From assembly GCF_029892155.1 (NCBI RefSeq), contig NZ_JARZAG010000010.1, positions 62,001 through 126,000 of the forward strand: a stretch of 64,000 nt of DNA. Reading direction: 5' to 3'. Each line of letters begins with the position of its first letter. Within the stretch, counting starts at the first letter, position 1. Below the pieces are notes generated by a model. It worked only from the letters and a program-made list of their open reading frames with translations. It ran no database searches and was not told the DNA's origin. Shown piece after piece: positions 25,872 through 34,470 of this stretch. The position numbers and the translations under genes are program-made. This DNA is from Kitasatospora sp. GAS204B (GTDB taxonomy: Bacteria > Actinomycetota > Actinomycetes > Streptomycetales > Streptomycetaceae).

Positions 25872-27752
25872 TCAGGAGACGTTGAGGGCGGTGTCATCGA
25901 GCACGAAGCTGACCCGCGAGGAGCCCTTGGCCTCGACACCGGTGAAGGTGAGCGTCACCGTCCGGCCGGCGAGGGCCGAGAGGTCCAGGGTCTTCTGCTG
26001 GTAGCCGCTGGCCGAGTTCCGGTCGGAGTAGGTCGCCAAGGTGGTCGAGTCGGCCACGACGGTCAGGGTGTCGGCGGTGCTGTTCGGGGTGGCGCTGTTG
26101 ACGTGCAGCCAGAAGCTGAGGCTCGCCTTGCAGCCTGCCGGGATGGTCACCTGCTGCGAGACGGTGTCGGTGTGCGGGGTGAGGTAGCCGTCCAACCAGG
26201 CGTCCCAGGTGCCGGAGTGGGGCGGCTCCCCGCCGGAGTTGTCGATCACGAACGGGGTGGCCTGCCAGGGCGGGGCGGTGCCGGCTTCGAAGCCGGGGTC
26301 GGCCAGCAGTTGGGCCGGGGTGCAGCCGCCGGCCGGCGTGGTGGGAGCGGCGCTGGCGGTGGGAGTCGATCCGGTGGTGGGAGCGGCGCTGGAGGTGGGA
26401 GTCGATCCGGTGGTGGGAGCGGCGCTGGAGGTGGGCATCGCGGTCGGCAGGCCGGTGGACGTGGGCATCGCGGTCGGGACGGCGGTGGCCGATGCCGATG
26501 CCGATGCTGTCGGCGTGGCGGTTGGCGTCGAACCGGCCTGCTGGCAGCCGAGGTTGGTGAGCGAGGCCGCGAGGCGCTGGGTCAGGAAGTCAAAGAGGGT
26601 CTGCCCGTTCTGCGGGGAGGCGGCGACGGAGGTGAACGGCTTGTCCAGGTTGATGCGTCGGGTGCCGACCGTGGCGAGGTCGGTGCAGTAGGCGGCCGGG
26701 TCACCGTTGGCGGTGGCGCCGAGCGCGGGCTGATCGACACCGGCGCGGTAGAGGTTGGTCTTGTTCCGGCTCTGCTGGTTGTTCTCGGTGACCATCGGGT
26801 CGTTGAGCGGGACGACGGCGACGGGGTCCGCCTGGAACTTGGCCGCCTGCAGTTCGTTGAGGGCGAGCGAGGTGACCATACTGCCGGGGTCGGCGAGGTC
26901 CGGGGCCGTCCACGGGGTACAACCCAGGGCCGGGTCCTCGAAGTTGTCGAGCAGCAGGTTGTCGCTGCCGTTGAGCAGCGCGGCGGGCTGCATCGTCGCG
27001 CCGCCTCCGAGGGCGGCGCCGTTCTTCGCGGTCTTCTGGGCGATCGTGCCCTGCGTGGTGGCCAGGTACTCGGTGGTGACGTTGTCACTCTGGTCCTGGT
27101 CGACCAGGCCGAAGTCGCGGGTGGTCAGGCAGGGTCGGCCGTCCTTCGCGGTGCCCAGGGGCGGGACGGTGAGCCTGCCGGCGCCTTCGGCGGTGTCGGC
27201 CGCGGTGAAGAAGGCGGGGGCGTCGCAGTACGCGAACTGGCCGAACGGCTGCCCGCCCGGAACGCCGCCCACGCAGTTTCCGGCGGCGGTGTGGCCGGCC
27301 AGGGTGAGTGTGTTGCCGTTGTAGCCGAACCAGATGCCGACCACGGCGTTGGCCGGCAGGGTCGGCACGACGGGGGCGGCCGCCGGGGTGCTCCCGTTGT
27401 CGATGACCAGCGGGTCGTAGACCGAGATGGTGCCGGTGCCCGGGTCGATCACGGTGGCCTGGACGAAGGCCGACTGGTTGGCGTTCGACTCGTGGCAGGC
27501 GCCCTGGGCCGGATCGGTGGCCGTCAACCTGTAGGGCGTGGCCAGGCCCTGGGCGGTGAGCGGGTTGGCCGGCACCCGCAGGGTGCAGTTCGGGTTGGGC
27601 TGGGCCGGCGGGGCGGCCGGCGGCGTGGTGGCGGCGAAGGACACCCCCAGCAGGGCGACGCCTGCGGTGATGACACCGGCCAGGCTGAGGCTGAGCGTGG
27701 TCACCCGACGGCTTCGGGTACGGGAGCGATGGCGGGTTGGTGTTGGGGGCAT
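25872..27752 (-). CDS. Secreted Cys-rich protein of unknown family, paralogue 1, with beta-sandwich tail
   Basis: A 626-residue exported protein. A basic start and hydrophobic helix (VTTLSLSLAGVITAGVALLGVSFA) form a signal peptide. Residues about 45-415 are an unrecognised domain shared with the protein at 36591: NPNCTLRVPANPLTAQGLATPYRLTATDPA, FVQATVIDPGTG, YDPLVIDNGS, FGLVDQDQSDNVTTEYLA, LLLDNFEDPALGCTPW and the end motif [14 protein letters not shown] Pro/Thr linker with TTGST-type repeats joins a C-terminal domain (about 145 residues) resembling a carbohydrate-binding beta-sandwich: LLADPGFEAGTAPPWQAT, TDTVSQQVTIPAGCKASLSFWLH. AGAGGATC precedes ATG 27752. It is transcribed from a regulon promoter at 27905. 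Confidence 0.85.
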   Translation of the reverse strand: MPPTPTRHRSRTRSRRVTTLSLSLAGVITAGVALLGVSFAATTPPAAPPAQPNPNCTLRVPANPLTAQGLATPYRLTATDPAQGACHESNANQSAFVQATVIDPGTGTISVYDPLVIDNGSTPAAAPVVPTLPANAVVGIWFGYNGNTLTLAGHTAAGNCVGGVPGGQPFGQFAYCDAPAFFTAADTAEGAGRLTVPPLGTAKDGRPCLTTRDFGLVDQDQSDNVTTEYLATTQGTIAQKTAKNGAALGGGATMQPAALLNGSDNLLLDNFEDPALGCTPWTAPDLADPGSMVTSLALNELQAAKFQADPVAVVPLNDPMVTENNQQSRNKTNLYRAGVDQPALGATANGDPAAYCTDLATVGTRRINLDKPFTSVAASPQNGQTLFDFLTQRLAASLTNLGCQQAGSTPTATPTASASASATAVPTAMPTSTGLPTAMPTSSAAPTTGSTPTSSAAPTTGSTPTASAAPTTPAGGCTPAQLLADPGFEAGTAPPWQATPFVIDNSGGEPPHSGTWDAWLDGYLTPHTDTVSQQVTIPAGCKASLSFWLHVNSATPNSTADTLTVVADSTTLATYSDRNSASGYQQKTLDLSALAGRTVTLTFTGVEAKGSSRVSFVLDDTALNVS

Positions 27753-27904
27753 GGGAGATCCTCTGAAGAAGGTGCCATGACGGTGGGACACGTCCATGAG
27801 GGCGACGGCCGATCGCTGACGGGTGCTCAATGGCGCGCAGGTGTCAGCTTCGAGACCACAGGAGGAGTTCGGCTCTCGACATCGAGCGAACGCCGATGTG
27901 ATCG

Positions 27905-27966
27905 ATCGTAGGAGGCGTCCGGGGCCGGATCCCACCGCCGGGTGATTCCCTAAGGGACACCTAAGG
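27905..27966 (-). promoter_or_regulatory. Regulon promoter A (direct repeat + TACGAT), drives 27752 gene
   Basis: Read on the - strand: CCTTAG-GTGTC-CCTTAG (27966-27950), 16 bp, GGGATCC (-35 position), 16 bp, TACGAT (27910-27905). Spacings equal those of the six other sites in this window. The repeat abuts the stop codon of the upstream sigma-like gene (27973). The leader is about 145 bases. Confidence 0.8.
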
Positions 27967-27972
27967 CGCCGC

Positions 27973-29652
27973 TCAACCGACGGCGGTGGTCACCGCACCC
28001 CCCGCGCGCCAGTCGCGGGACGACCCGTCGTTCACCGTGGTCGCCGTCACGCCGCTGCCCGGATCGTCGCCGTCCGGGGCCAACTCGACTTCTGCGGAGG
28101 GGGATCCAGGGCCGGCGACCGGACGGATCGCACCGGCCTCGGTGATGGCGAAGACCTCGTCCGCTCGCTCGGGAACGCCCGCGGCGAAGCACGGCCAGAT
28201 CCCGGCGGCACCGTTGGCACCGGTGTCGGAGGCCAGGCAGTAGGTGGGGTCGGCCAGGTTGCGGATCACCCCGCCGCGGCTGACGGCCCACTTCTGGATC
28301 GGGTCCCCGGTGCAGGGGTTCAGCACGACGTCCGCGCCCGCCCGCAGGACCCCGTCCCGGACGTCGAGGCACAGACCCGACCCGGCGTTGACCAACTGGA
28401 CGTAGGTGTAACCCTGGTGGGCTGGGGACGTGGTGGGGAAGGAAGGGGGCGAGACCGCGCCGACAGCCGGCGGACCGTCCGCCGCGGCGGAGACCGTGAC
28501 CACGGCCCCGCCACTGCGGGGCAGCAGGGCGCTCACGGTACCGGCCACCACGAGGCCCAGCAGCATGGCGGCCAACGCCACACCGCTCGCCACCGCCCGC
28601 CGGGCCGGACCGCACGGACGTCGGGCCGCCGCCGTCACCGGGTCGTGCGGCCGGCCGGCCGCACGGTCGGACGGCTGCGCGCCACGACGGGGAACGCGCG
28701 GGGCCTGGGCCGCTGGTCGCCTCGTGACCGACTCCTGCGCGGCTGCGACGGCCGGGAGGCCCGCCGCGGCAGGTGTGCCGGACCGCGCCGGGACGTCGCC
28801 GGCGCGCAGGGTCCGGGCGGCGACGTAGGCCCCGCCCCACGGCAGCAACCCACGCGCCAGGACCGGGCCGGGGCGCGCGTTCAGGCCCTCCAGATCCCCG
28901 CGCGCCAGGCGGCAGTCGTGGCATCCGCTGACGTGCCGCTCGAAGTCCTCGTCCACCCGGGGATCGACGGGCCGGGTGGCGGCGTCCAGCAGACCGGTGA
29001 ACCGGCGGCAGGTCTCCTGCGGCACCCAACCCGTGAACGCCCGCAGGTAGGAGGTGCGCAGCCGGCCCAACGCGTCGGCGCACAGGTCGGGCACCTCGTC
29101 GGGTTCGAGATCCAGCAGCACACCCACGTGCTCGGGATCGTCCTGCTCCACCAGGACGTGCCACAGCAGGGCCTGCGTGACCCCGGGCAGTGCGGTGAAG
29201 ACGCGTCGGGTCAGCGGCAGGCCCGTGCCGGCCGGCGCTGGACTCGGGGCGCACTGCTGGACGAGTTCGAGCAACCGGTACCGCAGGGCGCCCGAGTGTT
29301 CTCCGGACAGCGCCCGTTGGAACGCCATGTCCACGAGCTGGGCCGGGTCGCCGTCGCCGTCGGCCAACCGGGCGTAGCAGAGCAGGGCCGACGTATGACG
29401 CAAGCGCAGTTCGGCAAGGGGGTCCGTGGGCTCGACACCGCCCGACGACGGGTCCCCCTGCACCGGTTGATCCACCGACGGCTGCGCCCCCGCCTGGAGG
29501 ATCGCGAGCAGAACGGCGTCGGAAGGACTGCCCATCGGCGTGCCTGACAACTGCTCTCCCACCTTCAGCAGGGTGCGGGACGGGAGCGATGCCGTGCTCG
29601 GCAGGGCGCCCGCCGGTCCGCCGGGTGCGCGGCCGGAGCCTGCCCCGCTCAT
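27973..29652 (-). CDS. Sigma-like / zinc-finger / membrane / ricin-lectin protein
   Basis: A 559-residue mosaic. The first 200 residues look like degraded ECF sigma regions 2 and 4 (RHTSALLCYARLADGDGDPAQLVDMAFQRAL; TQALLWHVLVEQDDPEHVGVLLDLEPDEVPDLCADALGRLR). Next is an anti-sigma type zinc finger (FERHVSGCHDC). After a Pro/Arg-rich linker comes one membrane helix (AVASGVALAAMLLGLVVAGTVSALL) and an outside ricin-type beta-trefoil (LVNAGSGLCLDV, DPIQKWAV). One chain thus holds a sigma-like head, an anti-sigma motif and a lectin. ATG 29652 gives the natural start but has no clear ribosome site. It may bind sugar outside and signal inward; this is inference. Confidence 0.8.
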   Translation of the reverse strand: MSGAGSGRAPGGPAGALPSTASLPSRTLLKVGEQLSGTPMGSPSDAVLLAILQAGAQPSVDQPVQGDPSSGGVEPTDPLAELRLRHTSALLCYARLADGDGDPAQLVDMAFQRALSGEHSGALRYRLLELVQQCAPSPAPAGTGLPLTRRVFTALPGVTQALLWHVLVEQDDPEHVGVLLDLEPDEVPDLCADALGRLRTSYLRAFTGWVPQETCRRFTGLLDAATRPVDPRVDEDFERHVSGCHDCRLARGDLEGLNARPGPVLARGLLPWGGAYVAARTLRAGDVPARSGTPAAAGLPAVAAAQESVTRRPAAQAPRVPRRGAQPSDRAAGRPHDPVTAAARRPCGPARRAVASGVALAAMLLGLVVAGTVSALLPRSGGAVVTVSAAADGPPAVGAVSPPSFPTTSPAHQGYTYVQLVNAGSGLCLDVRDGVLRAGADVVLNPCTGDPIQKWAVSRGGVIRNLADPTYCLASDTGANGAAGIWPCFAAGVPERADEVFAITEAGAIRPVAGPGSPSAEVELAPDGDDPGSGVTATTVNDGSSRDWRAGGAVTTAVG

Positions 29653-29721
29653 CGTGCGGCTGGGTCGGGGACCCGTACGCGACGCTGAGCGAGCCGCGCC
29701 GGGACACCCGACAGGGAAAGA

Positions 29722-29769
29722 AGAGTAGGCCTGCGGGTGGGCATCCCGGCGTTTTGCCGGAGTTTTGCC
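29722..29769 (-). promoter_or_regulatory. Possible promoter with 11-bp spaced direct repeat
   Basis: On the - strand GGCAAAAC-TCC-GGCAAAAC (29769-29751) is a perfect direct repeat with 11-bp period, followed 23 bp later by TACTCT (29727-29722). It differs in sequence and layout from the seven regulon promoters and would overlap the -35 position, so another regulator is implied. It precedes the sigma-like/ricin gene by about 70 bp. Confidence 0.35.
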
Positions 29770-29865
29770 AAACTCCCTCGGTGCGGCCGGTGAGCCGTTG
29801 AACAGCGTTGGCCAGGCACAACCCGGTCGCGGCATTGCGCAGTTGCACGTGGGGCGTGTTCCTGC

Positions 29866-30780
29866 TCAGCCGGTGCACCGCTCGCGCCGCCGAACCGCCG
29901 GCCGCCGCCGCACCGGGCACGGGAGGGCTCCCAACAGGCCGACGGTGGGCCGGGGTTGCCGCAGGGGCGGGTCGAGACCGAGCGGTCGGCGAGCGGTCCC
30001 GGGTCCGATGGCGGCCGGCAGCGAGGACGGTGCGGCCGGGGTGTCCAGCGGCTGGACGCGCGAGACGGGCCAGGCGATCGCGATCGCTCGGCCGACCACG
30101 TTCGCCAGCGGGATGGTCCCCTGGCCTGGACTCCGCATGTGATAGCGCGAGTCGGCGGACACGTCACGGTGGTCACCCATCACCCAGAGCCGCCCCTCGG
30201 GCACGGTGACGCGAAAGGTGAGTCGGGAGGGCACGTTGCCGTCGGCGAGGTAGGGCTCGTTGATCCCGGTGCCGTTGACGGTGATCCGGCCGTGGGCGTC
30301 GCAGCAGGCCACGGTGTCCCCGCCGACCCCGATCACCCGCTTGATCAGATCCTGCCCGCTGTCCGAGGGCAGCAGGCCGACGTAGGAGAACGCCTCCTTC
30401 ACCCCGCGCAGCACCGGTGGGTCCGAGGCGTTCTGCCGGCCGGGTTCCAGCCAGCCACCGGGGTCCTTGAACACCACCACGTCGCCGCGCCGCAGCCCGC
30501 CGCCGAACCACGGGGTGAGTCTGTCCACCATGACCCGGTCGCCGACGTCGATGGTGTTCTCCATCGAGCCCGAGGGAATCACGAACACCTGCACCAGGAA
30601 GGTCTTGAGCAGCAGGGCCATCACCAGTGCCGCCATCGCGATCACCGGCAGCTCGCGCACGAGGGAACGCTTCCGTCGGCGGGCCGCCCGGCGCGCGCTG
30701 CGGCGCCGCTCCACACGTCCCCTGACGGCGCGTGACCCCGACGCGGCTCCCGACACCACCTCGGACGTCTCCACGGTCAC
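29866..30780 (-). CDS. lepB: Signal peptidase I
   Basis: A 304-residue type I signal peptidase. The N-terminus is very basic and cytosolic, then one helix (ELPVIAMAALVMALLLKTFLVQVFVI) and the catalytic Ser motif IPSGSMENTI near residue 72. The catalytic Lys is in DLIKRVIGVGGDTV, and GDHRDVSADSRY is the conserved box E. It removes signal peptides at the outer membrane face. The C-terminal 70 residues are Pro/Arg-rich without a clear second helix. Start is GTG 30780 or TTG 30783, with AAGGG just upstream. It sits among genes for several exported proteins and may serve them. Confidence 0.93.
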   Translation of the reverse strand: MTVETSEVVSGAASGSRAVRGRVERRRSARRAARRRKRSLVRELPVIAMAALVMALLLKTFLVQVFVIPSGSMENTIDVGDRVMVDRLTPWFGGGLRRGDVVVFKDPGGWLEPGRQNASDPPVLRGVKEAFSYVGLLPSDSGQDLIKRVIGVGGDTVACCDAHGRITVNGTGINEPYLADGNVPSRLTFRVTVPEGRLWVMGDHRDVSADSRYHMRSPGQGTIPLANVVGRAIAIAWPVSRVQPLDTPAAPSSLPAAIGPGTARRPLGLDPPLRQPRPTVGLLGALPCPVRRRPAVRRRERCTG

Positions 30781-30857
30781 CAACCCTTGCTACCGGGCGG
30801 AACCCGACCGCTCCGCGCATGGTTCGTGCGTTCTCGCGCCACCGGACCGCGGGCGGA

Positions 30858-31427
30858 TCAGTCGCCCAGCACCAGGTTGCCGCCGTCGACCTTGACCCCG
30901 ACCGTGGGCAGCGCGGACATCGCCGGTCCCCCGACGACCGAGCCATCGGCGATCTTGAAGGTACTGCCGTGGCAGGGGCACTTGATGACTCCGTCGGCGA
31001 CGCTGGAGACGGTGCAGCCCTTGTGGGTGCAGACCGCGCTGAACGCCTTGTACTGCCCCGCGGTCGCCTGGGTGACCACCACCTTGGCGGCGGGGAAGAC
31101 GACGCCACCGCCGACCGGAACGTCCATCGCCTTGCCGAGCACGGTGGGGCCGCCGGACATCGACGGGTCGGCCGTACCGTTCGCGGCGGCACTGCCGGGC
31201 GAGGGGGAGCCGGCGGCGGCCGAGGAGCCGGTTGCGGGGCCGCCCGCACCCATGGCGGTGGGAGTGGCGGCGTTCCCGGCGCCCATCGAGCCGGATCCGT
31301 CTGACGCGGACGACGAACAACCGCACAGGGCCAGTGCCGCCGCACCGCCGATACCGGCGGTTCCGCAGAGCACTGCACGGCGGGAGGGGGTGGACTGCCG
31401 CGCTTCGGCGGCCGTGTTCTCGGACAT
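30858..31427 (-). CDS. Tat-type Rieske [2Fe-2S] lipoprotein
   Basis: A 189-residue exported Rieske protein. The signal has a twin-arginine SRRAVLCGTAG and a lipobox-like LALCGCSSS, so a lipid-anchored, folded export product is likely. An 80-residue Ala/Gly/Ser stalk follows. The C-terminal domain has both Rieske boxes, CTHKGC and CPCHGS, giving two Cys and two His ligands plus the disulphide Cys pair. It would carry electrons outside the membrane. Neighbours include a ferredoxin-reductase fusion and a ferric-reductase-like membrane protein, so it may be part of one envelope electron path. Confidence 0.92.
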   Translation of the reverse strand: MSENTAAEARQSTPSRRAVLCGTAGIGGAAALALCGCSSSASDGSGSMGAGNAATPTAMGAGGPATGSSAAAGSPSPGSAAANGTADPSMSGGPTVLGKAMDVPVGGGVVFPAAKVVVTQATAGQYKAFSAVCTHKGCTVSSVADGVIKCPCHGSTFKIADGSVVGGPAMSALPTVGVKVDGGNLVLGD

Positions 31428-31556
31428 GGGGATCGCTTTCTCGAAAGCTGGCGGTCAATGAGCGCCAGAACCGTTGCGGTGGGCCAACTGGGCTGAAGAG
31501 CACTGTGCTTGAGCCATCAACGGGACGCCCGCACAGCTTGACCAGAGGAGTGGTCC

Positions 31557-31814
31557 TCAGGTGTTCTGGTCGTCCGCGGGCTGCGGCGCGACGCTGCTGC
31601 TGCCGGGCACCGGTGCCTTGCTGGGCGGCATCGGCGGCGCGGTCAGCATGACCTGTAGGTAGAGGCCCGTCGTGACGACCATGACGGTGGCGATGAAGCG
31701 CCACCGGACGTTCCTTCGGGCGGGCTTGCTGAGCAGATGGTGCAGCAGGCTGCCGGTCCGCCGGGACCGGGACCGGGCGGAGCCGCGGCCACGACGGGAT
31801 CGTCGCCGGCTCAT
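31557..31814 (-). CDS. Small single-pass membrane protein coupled to the ferredoxin-reductase
   Basis: An 85-residue protein whose ATG 31814 overlaps the stop of the ferredoxin-reductase gene (ATGA). It has a highly basic start (MSRRRSRRGRGSARSRSRR), one helix (RFIATVMVVTTGLYLQVML) and a Pro/Ser-rich outer tail. No family is recognised. The tight coupling suggests a membrane tether or partner of the reductase. Confidence 0.7.
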   Translation of the reverse strand: MSRRRSRRGRGSARSRSRRTGSLLHHLLSKPARRNVRWRFIATVMVVTTGLYLQVMLTAPPMPPSKAPVPGSSSVAPQPADDQNT

Positions 31815-33859
31815 CGGCGCCTCCTGACGGCCGGTGCCGAGGACCGCGTGAGCGGACGGGTGCGGTCGGGACGCTCGGTGCGGCCGATCCGGTCGCGGTA
31901 GCCGAGCAGTTGGCGGGGCATGTCGAACGCGACGGCGGCCACCAGCTGGCTGCCCTGTGGGGTGTCGCGGTGATAGGCGGCCACGAAGTTCTCGGAGCGC
32001 AGCGACCCTTCGACGATCTCCATCCGATCTCCCAGCGCGGGCATCCCGACCGCTTGCAGGCGCCTGCCGTGCTGTTCGGACCAGAATCGCGGGACCGGAG
32101 TGAAGATCGCGGCCTGAGCGGGGCCCTGGAGCAGGGCGTCGGCGGCGTGCTGGCCCATCTCGACCGCGTGGATCAGGTGTTCCACCCGCCGGGGCGTGGC
32201 GTCGAACCGCAGGTTGGGCCACCGGGCCACATCGCCTGCCGCCACCACGCCGGGGATCGGCCGGCCGGTCAGGTCCACGGCGTGGCAGGTCTCGTCGCAG
32301 AGCACGCCGTCGGAGATGTCCAGTCCGCTGCCGCCCAGCCATTCGGTGCGGGGCACGCTGCCCAGTCCCAGTACGACGAAGTCGGCGTCGATCACCTCTC
32401 CGTCGTCCAGCCGAAGGCGCAGTCCGGCGCCGGTGTCGGTCCACTCGCTGATCTGTGTGCTGAGCCGGACGTCGACCCCGGCCCGGGCCTGGATGCGCCC
32501 GACCACCTCGCCGAGCTTGCCGCCCAGCACCCGGCGCAGCAGCGGCGCGCTGTGCACGACCAGGGTCACGTCCATGCCGTGTTCGCGGGCGGTGCAGGCG
32601 AGTTCGCAGCCGACGAAGCCGCCGCCGAGGACCACCACGTGGTGGGCCCGAGCCTCCTGCATGGCCTGCTGGACGGCGACCGCGTCGGCTACGGTACGGA
32701 CCGTGCGGACCCGGTCGCTGACGACGGGAGTCTCGGGCAGCCGCCTGGCGTCGACGCCGGTGGCGATCACCAGGCCGTCGTAGGGAAGCCGTTCGCCGCC
32801 GCGGAGCTCCAGGGTCCGCCGCTCGGTGTCCAGCCCGAGCAGGTGGGTGCCGAGCAGCCACTGCGCGTCCAGGGACTCGTCGGCCCGGAAGGTGAGATCG
32901 TCCTCGACCAGCTCGCCGGCCAGGAACTGCTTGGACAGCGGCGGTCGGCTGTAGGGCCGGCGCGCCTCCTCACCGACCAGGACCAGTTCGCCGTCGAAGC
33001 CCCGTTCGCGCAGCCGGCTCGCCGCGCTCAGCCCCGCCAGCCCGCCCCCGGCGACCACGATCCGCCGGTAGCCGTCCCGGCTCGCCGCGGCGCCGCGCGA
33101 ACGGCGGGCCGGGCCGGGCAGCGAACCGCCGCGGATGGCGATGGCCTGCATCGGGCAGCAGCGGACCGCCTGGCGGGCCTGGGCCGCGAACTCCGCCGGC
33201 ACGGTACCGGTGTAGTGCAGCGAACCACCCTCGGAGATCCGGAAGACCTCGGGTGCCTCCTGCTGGCAGATGCCGTAGATGTGGCAGCGGTTGTTGTCCA
33301 CGCTGACCTTCACCGGCTCGGCCTCGTCGACGAGCTTGGGGAGGAACTCCTCGGGGGTGTATTCCAGCCAGCGCTCCAGGTCCGCCCCGGCTTCGGGCTC
33401 GAGCTCGAGGTCGAGGTCGGTCTCGAGCCCGAGGTCGAAGCCGAGTTCGGGTGCGGGCGCTGCCTCGAGTTCGAGCGCGGGCATCGGGTAGCCGGGCGTC
33501 TCGTCCGTGGGGACCTGGTAGGTGGGGACCGGGTAGGTGGGGACCGGGTACGCGGGCACGTACGAGAGCATCGTGCCGGCGAACGGGACCTGCTGGTCGT
33601 GGCCGGGGACCCACTGCTGGGGCTCGGTCCACCAGGGGGACCACTCGGCGGGCGGGGCGGAAGCGGGCTGACAGGCGTCGAGCACGCTCTGCGGCTGCCA
33701 CTGCTCCCACGGCTGCACGGTCTGCTGCGCGGCCCACGGTTCCTGGGCAGGCCATGGCCCCTGGGCCTGGGAGGTCTGCTGCGGCGGCCGTTGTTCCTGC
33801 TGACGCTGTTCGTCCTGCGGCCACCATGCTTCGTTCGACCATATGGCCGGGATAGTCAT
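31811..33859 (-). CDS. Ferredoxin-FAD/NAD(P) reductase fusion with low-complexity N-terminus
   Basis: A 682-residue cytosolic fusion. Residues 1-170 are disordered: Gln/Pro/Trp-rich, then YPVPT repeats, then an acidic Leu/Glu/Asp stretch. Residues 180-245 are a 3Fe-4S/4Fe-4S ferredoxin (CHIYGIC, then CCPMQAI). From residue 265 a ferredoxin-reductase of the rubredoxin/putidaredoxin type follows, with FAD motif VAGGGLAGLSAA, NAD motif VVVLGGGFVGCELA and FAD-binding GVVAAGDVARW. Ferredoxin and reductase are usually separate genes. Its own regulon promoter lies at 33911. Electrons could go from NAD(P)H through the built-in ferredoxin to a partner such as the membrane cytochrome or a P450. Confidence 0.9.
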   Translation of the reverse strand: MTIPAIWSNEAWWPQDEQRQQEQRPPQQTSQAQGPWPAQEPWAAQQTVQPWEQWQPQSVLDACQPASAPPAEWSPWWTEPQQWVPGHDQQVPFAGTMLSYVPAYPVPTYPVPTYQVPTDETPGYPMPALELEAAPAPELGFDLGLETDLDLELEPEAGADLERWLEYTPEEFLPKLVDEAEPVKVSVDNNRCHIYGICQQEAPEVFRISEGGSLHYTGTVPAEFAAQARQAVRCCPMQAIAIRGGSLPGPARRSRGAAASRDGYRRIVVAGGGLAGLSAASRLRERGFDGELVLVGEEARRPYSRPPLSKQFLAGELVEDDLTFRADESLDAQWLLGTHLLGLDTERRTLELRGGERLPYDGLVIATGVDARRLPETPVVSDRVRTVRTVADAVAVQQAMQEARAHHVVVLGGGFVGCELACTAREHGMDVTLVVHSAPLLRRVLGGKLGEVVGRIQARAGVDVRLSTQISEWTDTGAGLRLRLDDGEVIDADFVVLGLGSVPRTEWLGGSGLDISDGVLCDETCHAVDLTGRPIPGVVAAGDVARWPNLRFDATPRRVEHLIHAVEMGQHAADALLQGPAQAAIFTPVPRFWSEQHGRRLQAVGMPALGDRMEIVEGSLRSENFVAAYHRDTPQGSQLVAAVAFDMPRQLLGYRDRIGRTERPDRTRPLTRSSAPAVRRRR

Positions 33860-33910
33860 CGGGTGGAGTCCAAATCGCTCGAGAAGAGCCCCTGGCAGGG
33901 CTTTTGACGG

Positions 33911-33972
33911 ATCGTAGAGTCGTTGCGAGGCGAAAGTCCGGGGCGGCGGGAGTCGCTAACCAAGCCATAAGG
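33911..33972 (-). promoter_or_regulatory. Regulon promoter B, drives ferredoxin-reductase unit
   Basis: On the - strand: CCTTAT-GGCTT-GGTTAG (33972-33956), 16 bp, GGACTTT, 16 bp, TACGAT (33916-33911). The leader to ATG 33859 is about 45 bases. Confidence 0.8.
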
Positions 33973-34001
33973 TTCTGCTGAGCCGCCGGCCGGCCGCCAG
34001 G

Positions 34002-34469
34002 TCAGCGGACCGCGCTGGCGAGCACGAACCAGGCCGCCTTCCCCAGGCGCGCCGACCGGAATCCCCAGCGGCCCTGGGAGAGGGCGTCGACGATCTGCAG
34101 TCCGCGACCGCTCTCGGCGAGGATGGGTAACCGGCTGTCGACGTCGTCGTCCTCGGGATCGAGGGTGCCCGCGCCGTCGACGCGCACGGGGAGGACCGGC
34201 TGCCGGGGGTCGCTGTCGTGGACCTCGACGATGACGGCGGCTCGGGTGAGGATCAGCCGTAACAGGCAGGGAGTTGTGGCGTGGCACTGCGCGTTGGCGG
34301 TGAGTTCGCTCGCCATGACCAGGGCGTCCTCGACCCTCTCCGGGGGAAGGCGCAGACCGGTCAGGGCGTCGCGCAGGCGACGCCGGGCATGGGCCGTCGG
34401 GTTCGGCTCGTCGGCGGTCCAGGAGTACAGGGTGCGGAGGGAGTGTACGGCGCGGTGGCCGGTGGCCAT
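34002..34469 (-). CDS. RsbW-like ATP-binding protein (HATPase_c_2)
   Basis: A 155-residue GHKL ATPase of the anti-sigma/serine-kinase type common in Streptomyces. Motifs: VEDALVMASELTANAQCH (N box; the usual N is followed by A rather than AV), IVEVHDSDPRQPV (G1-like Asp) and ESGRGLQIVDALSQGRWGF (G2). It follows the ferric-reductase-like gene by one base and is probably its operon partner. Relatives bind sigma factors or anti-anti-sigma factors; the target here is unknown. Confidence 0.85.
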   Translation of the reverse strand: MATGHRAVHSLRTLYSWTADEPNPTAHARRRLRDALTGLRLPPERVEDALVMASELTANAQCHATTPCLLRLILTRAAVIVEVHDSDPRQPVLPVRVDGAGTLDPEDDDVDSRLPILAESGRGLQIVDALSQGRWGFRSARLGKAAWFVLASAVR

Positions 34470-34470
34470 C

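Noticed and set aside
25779..27911. A 710-residue + strand frame opposite the first secreted paralogue
   Set aside because: It consists of Gly/Arg/Val repeats with no fold; the - strand reading has signal peptide, motifs and a paralogue.
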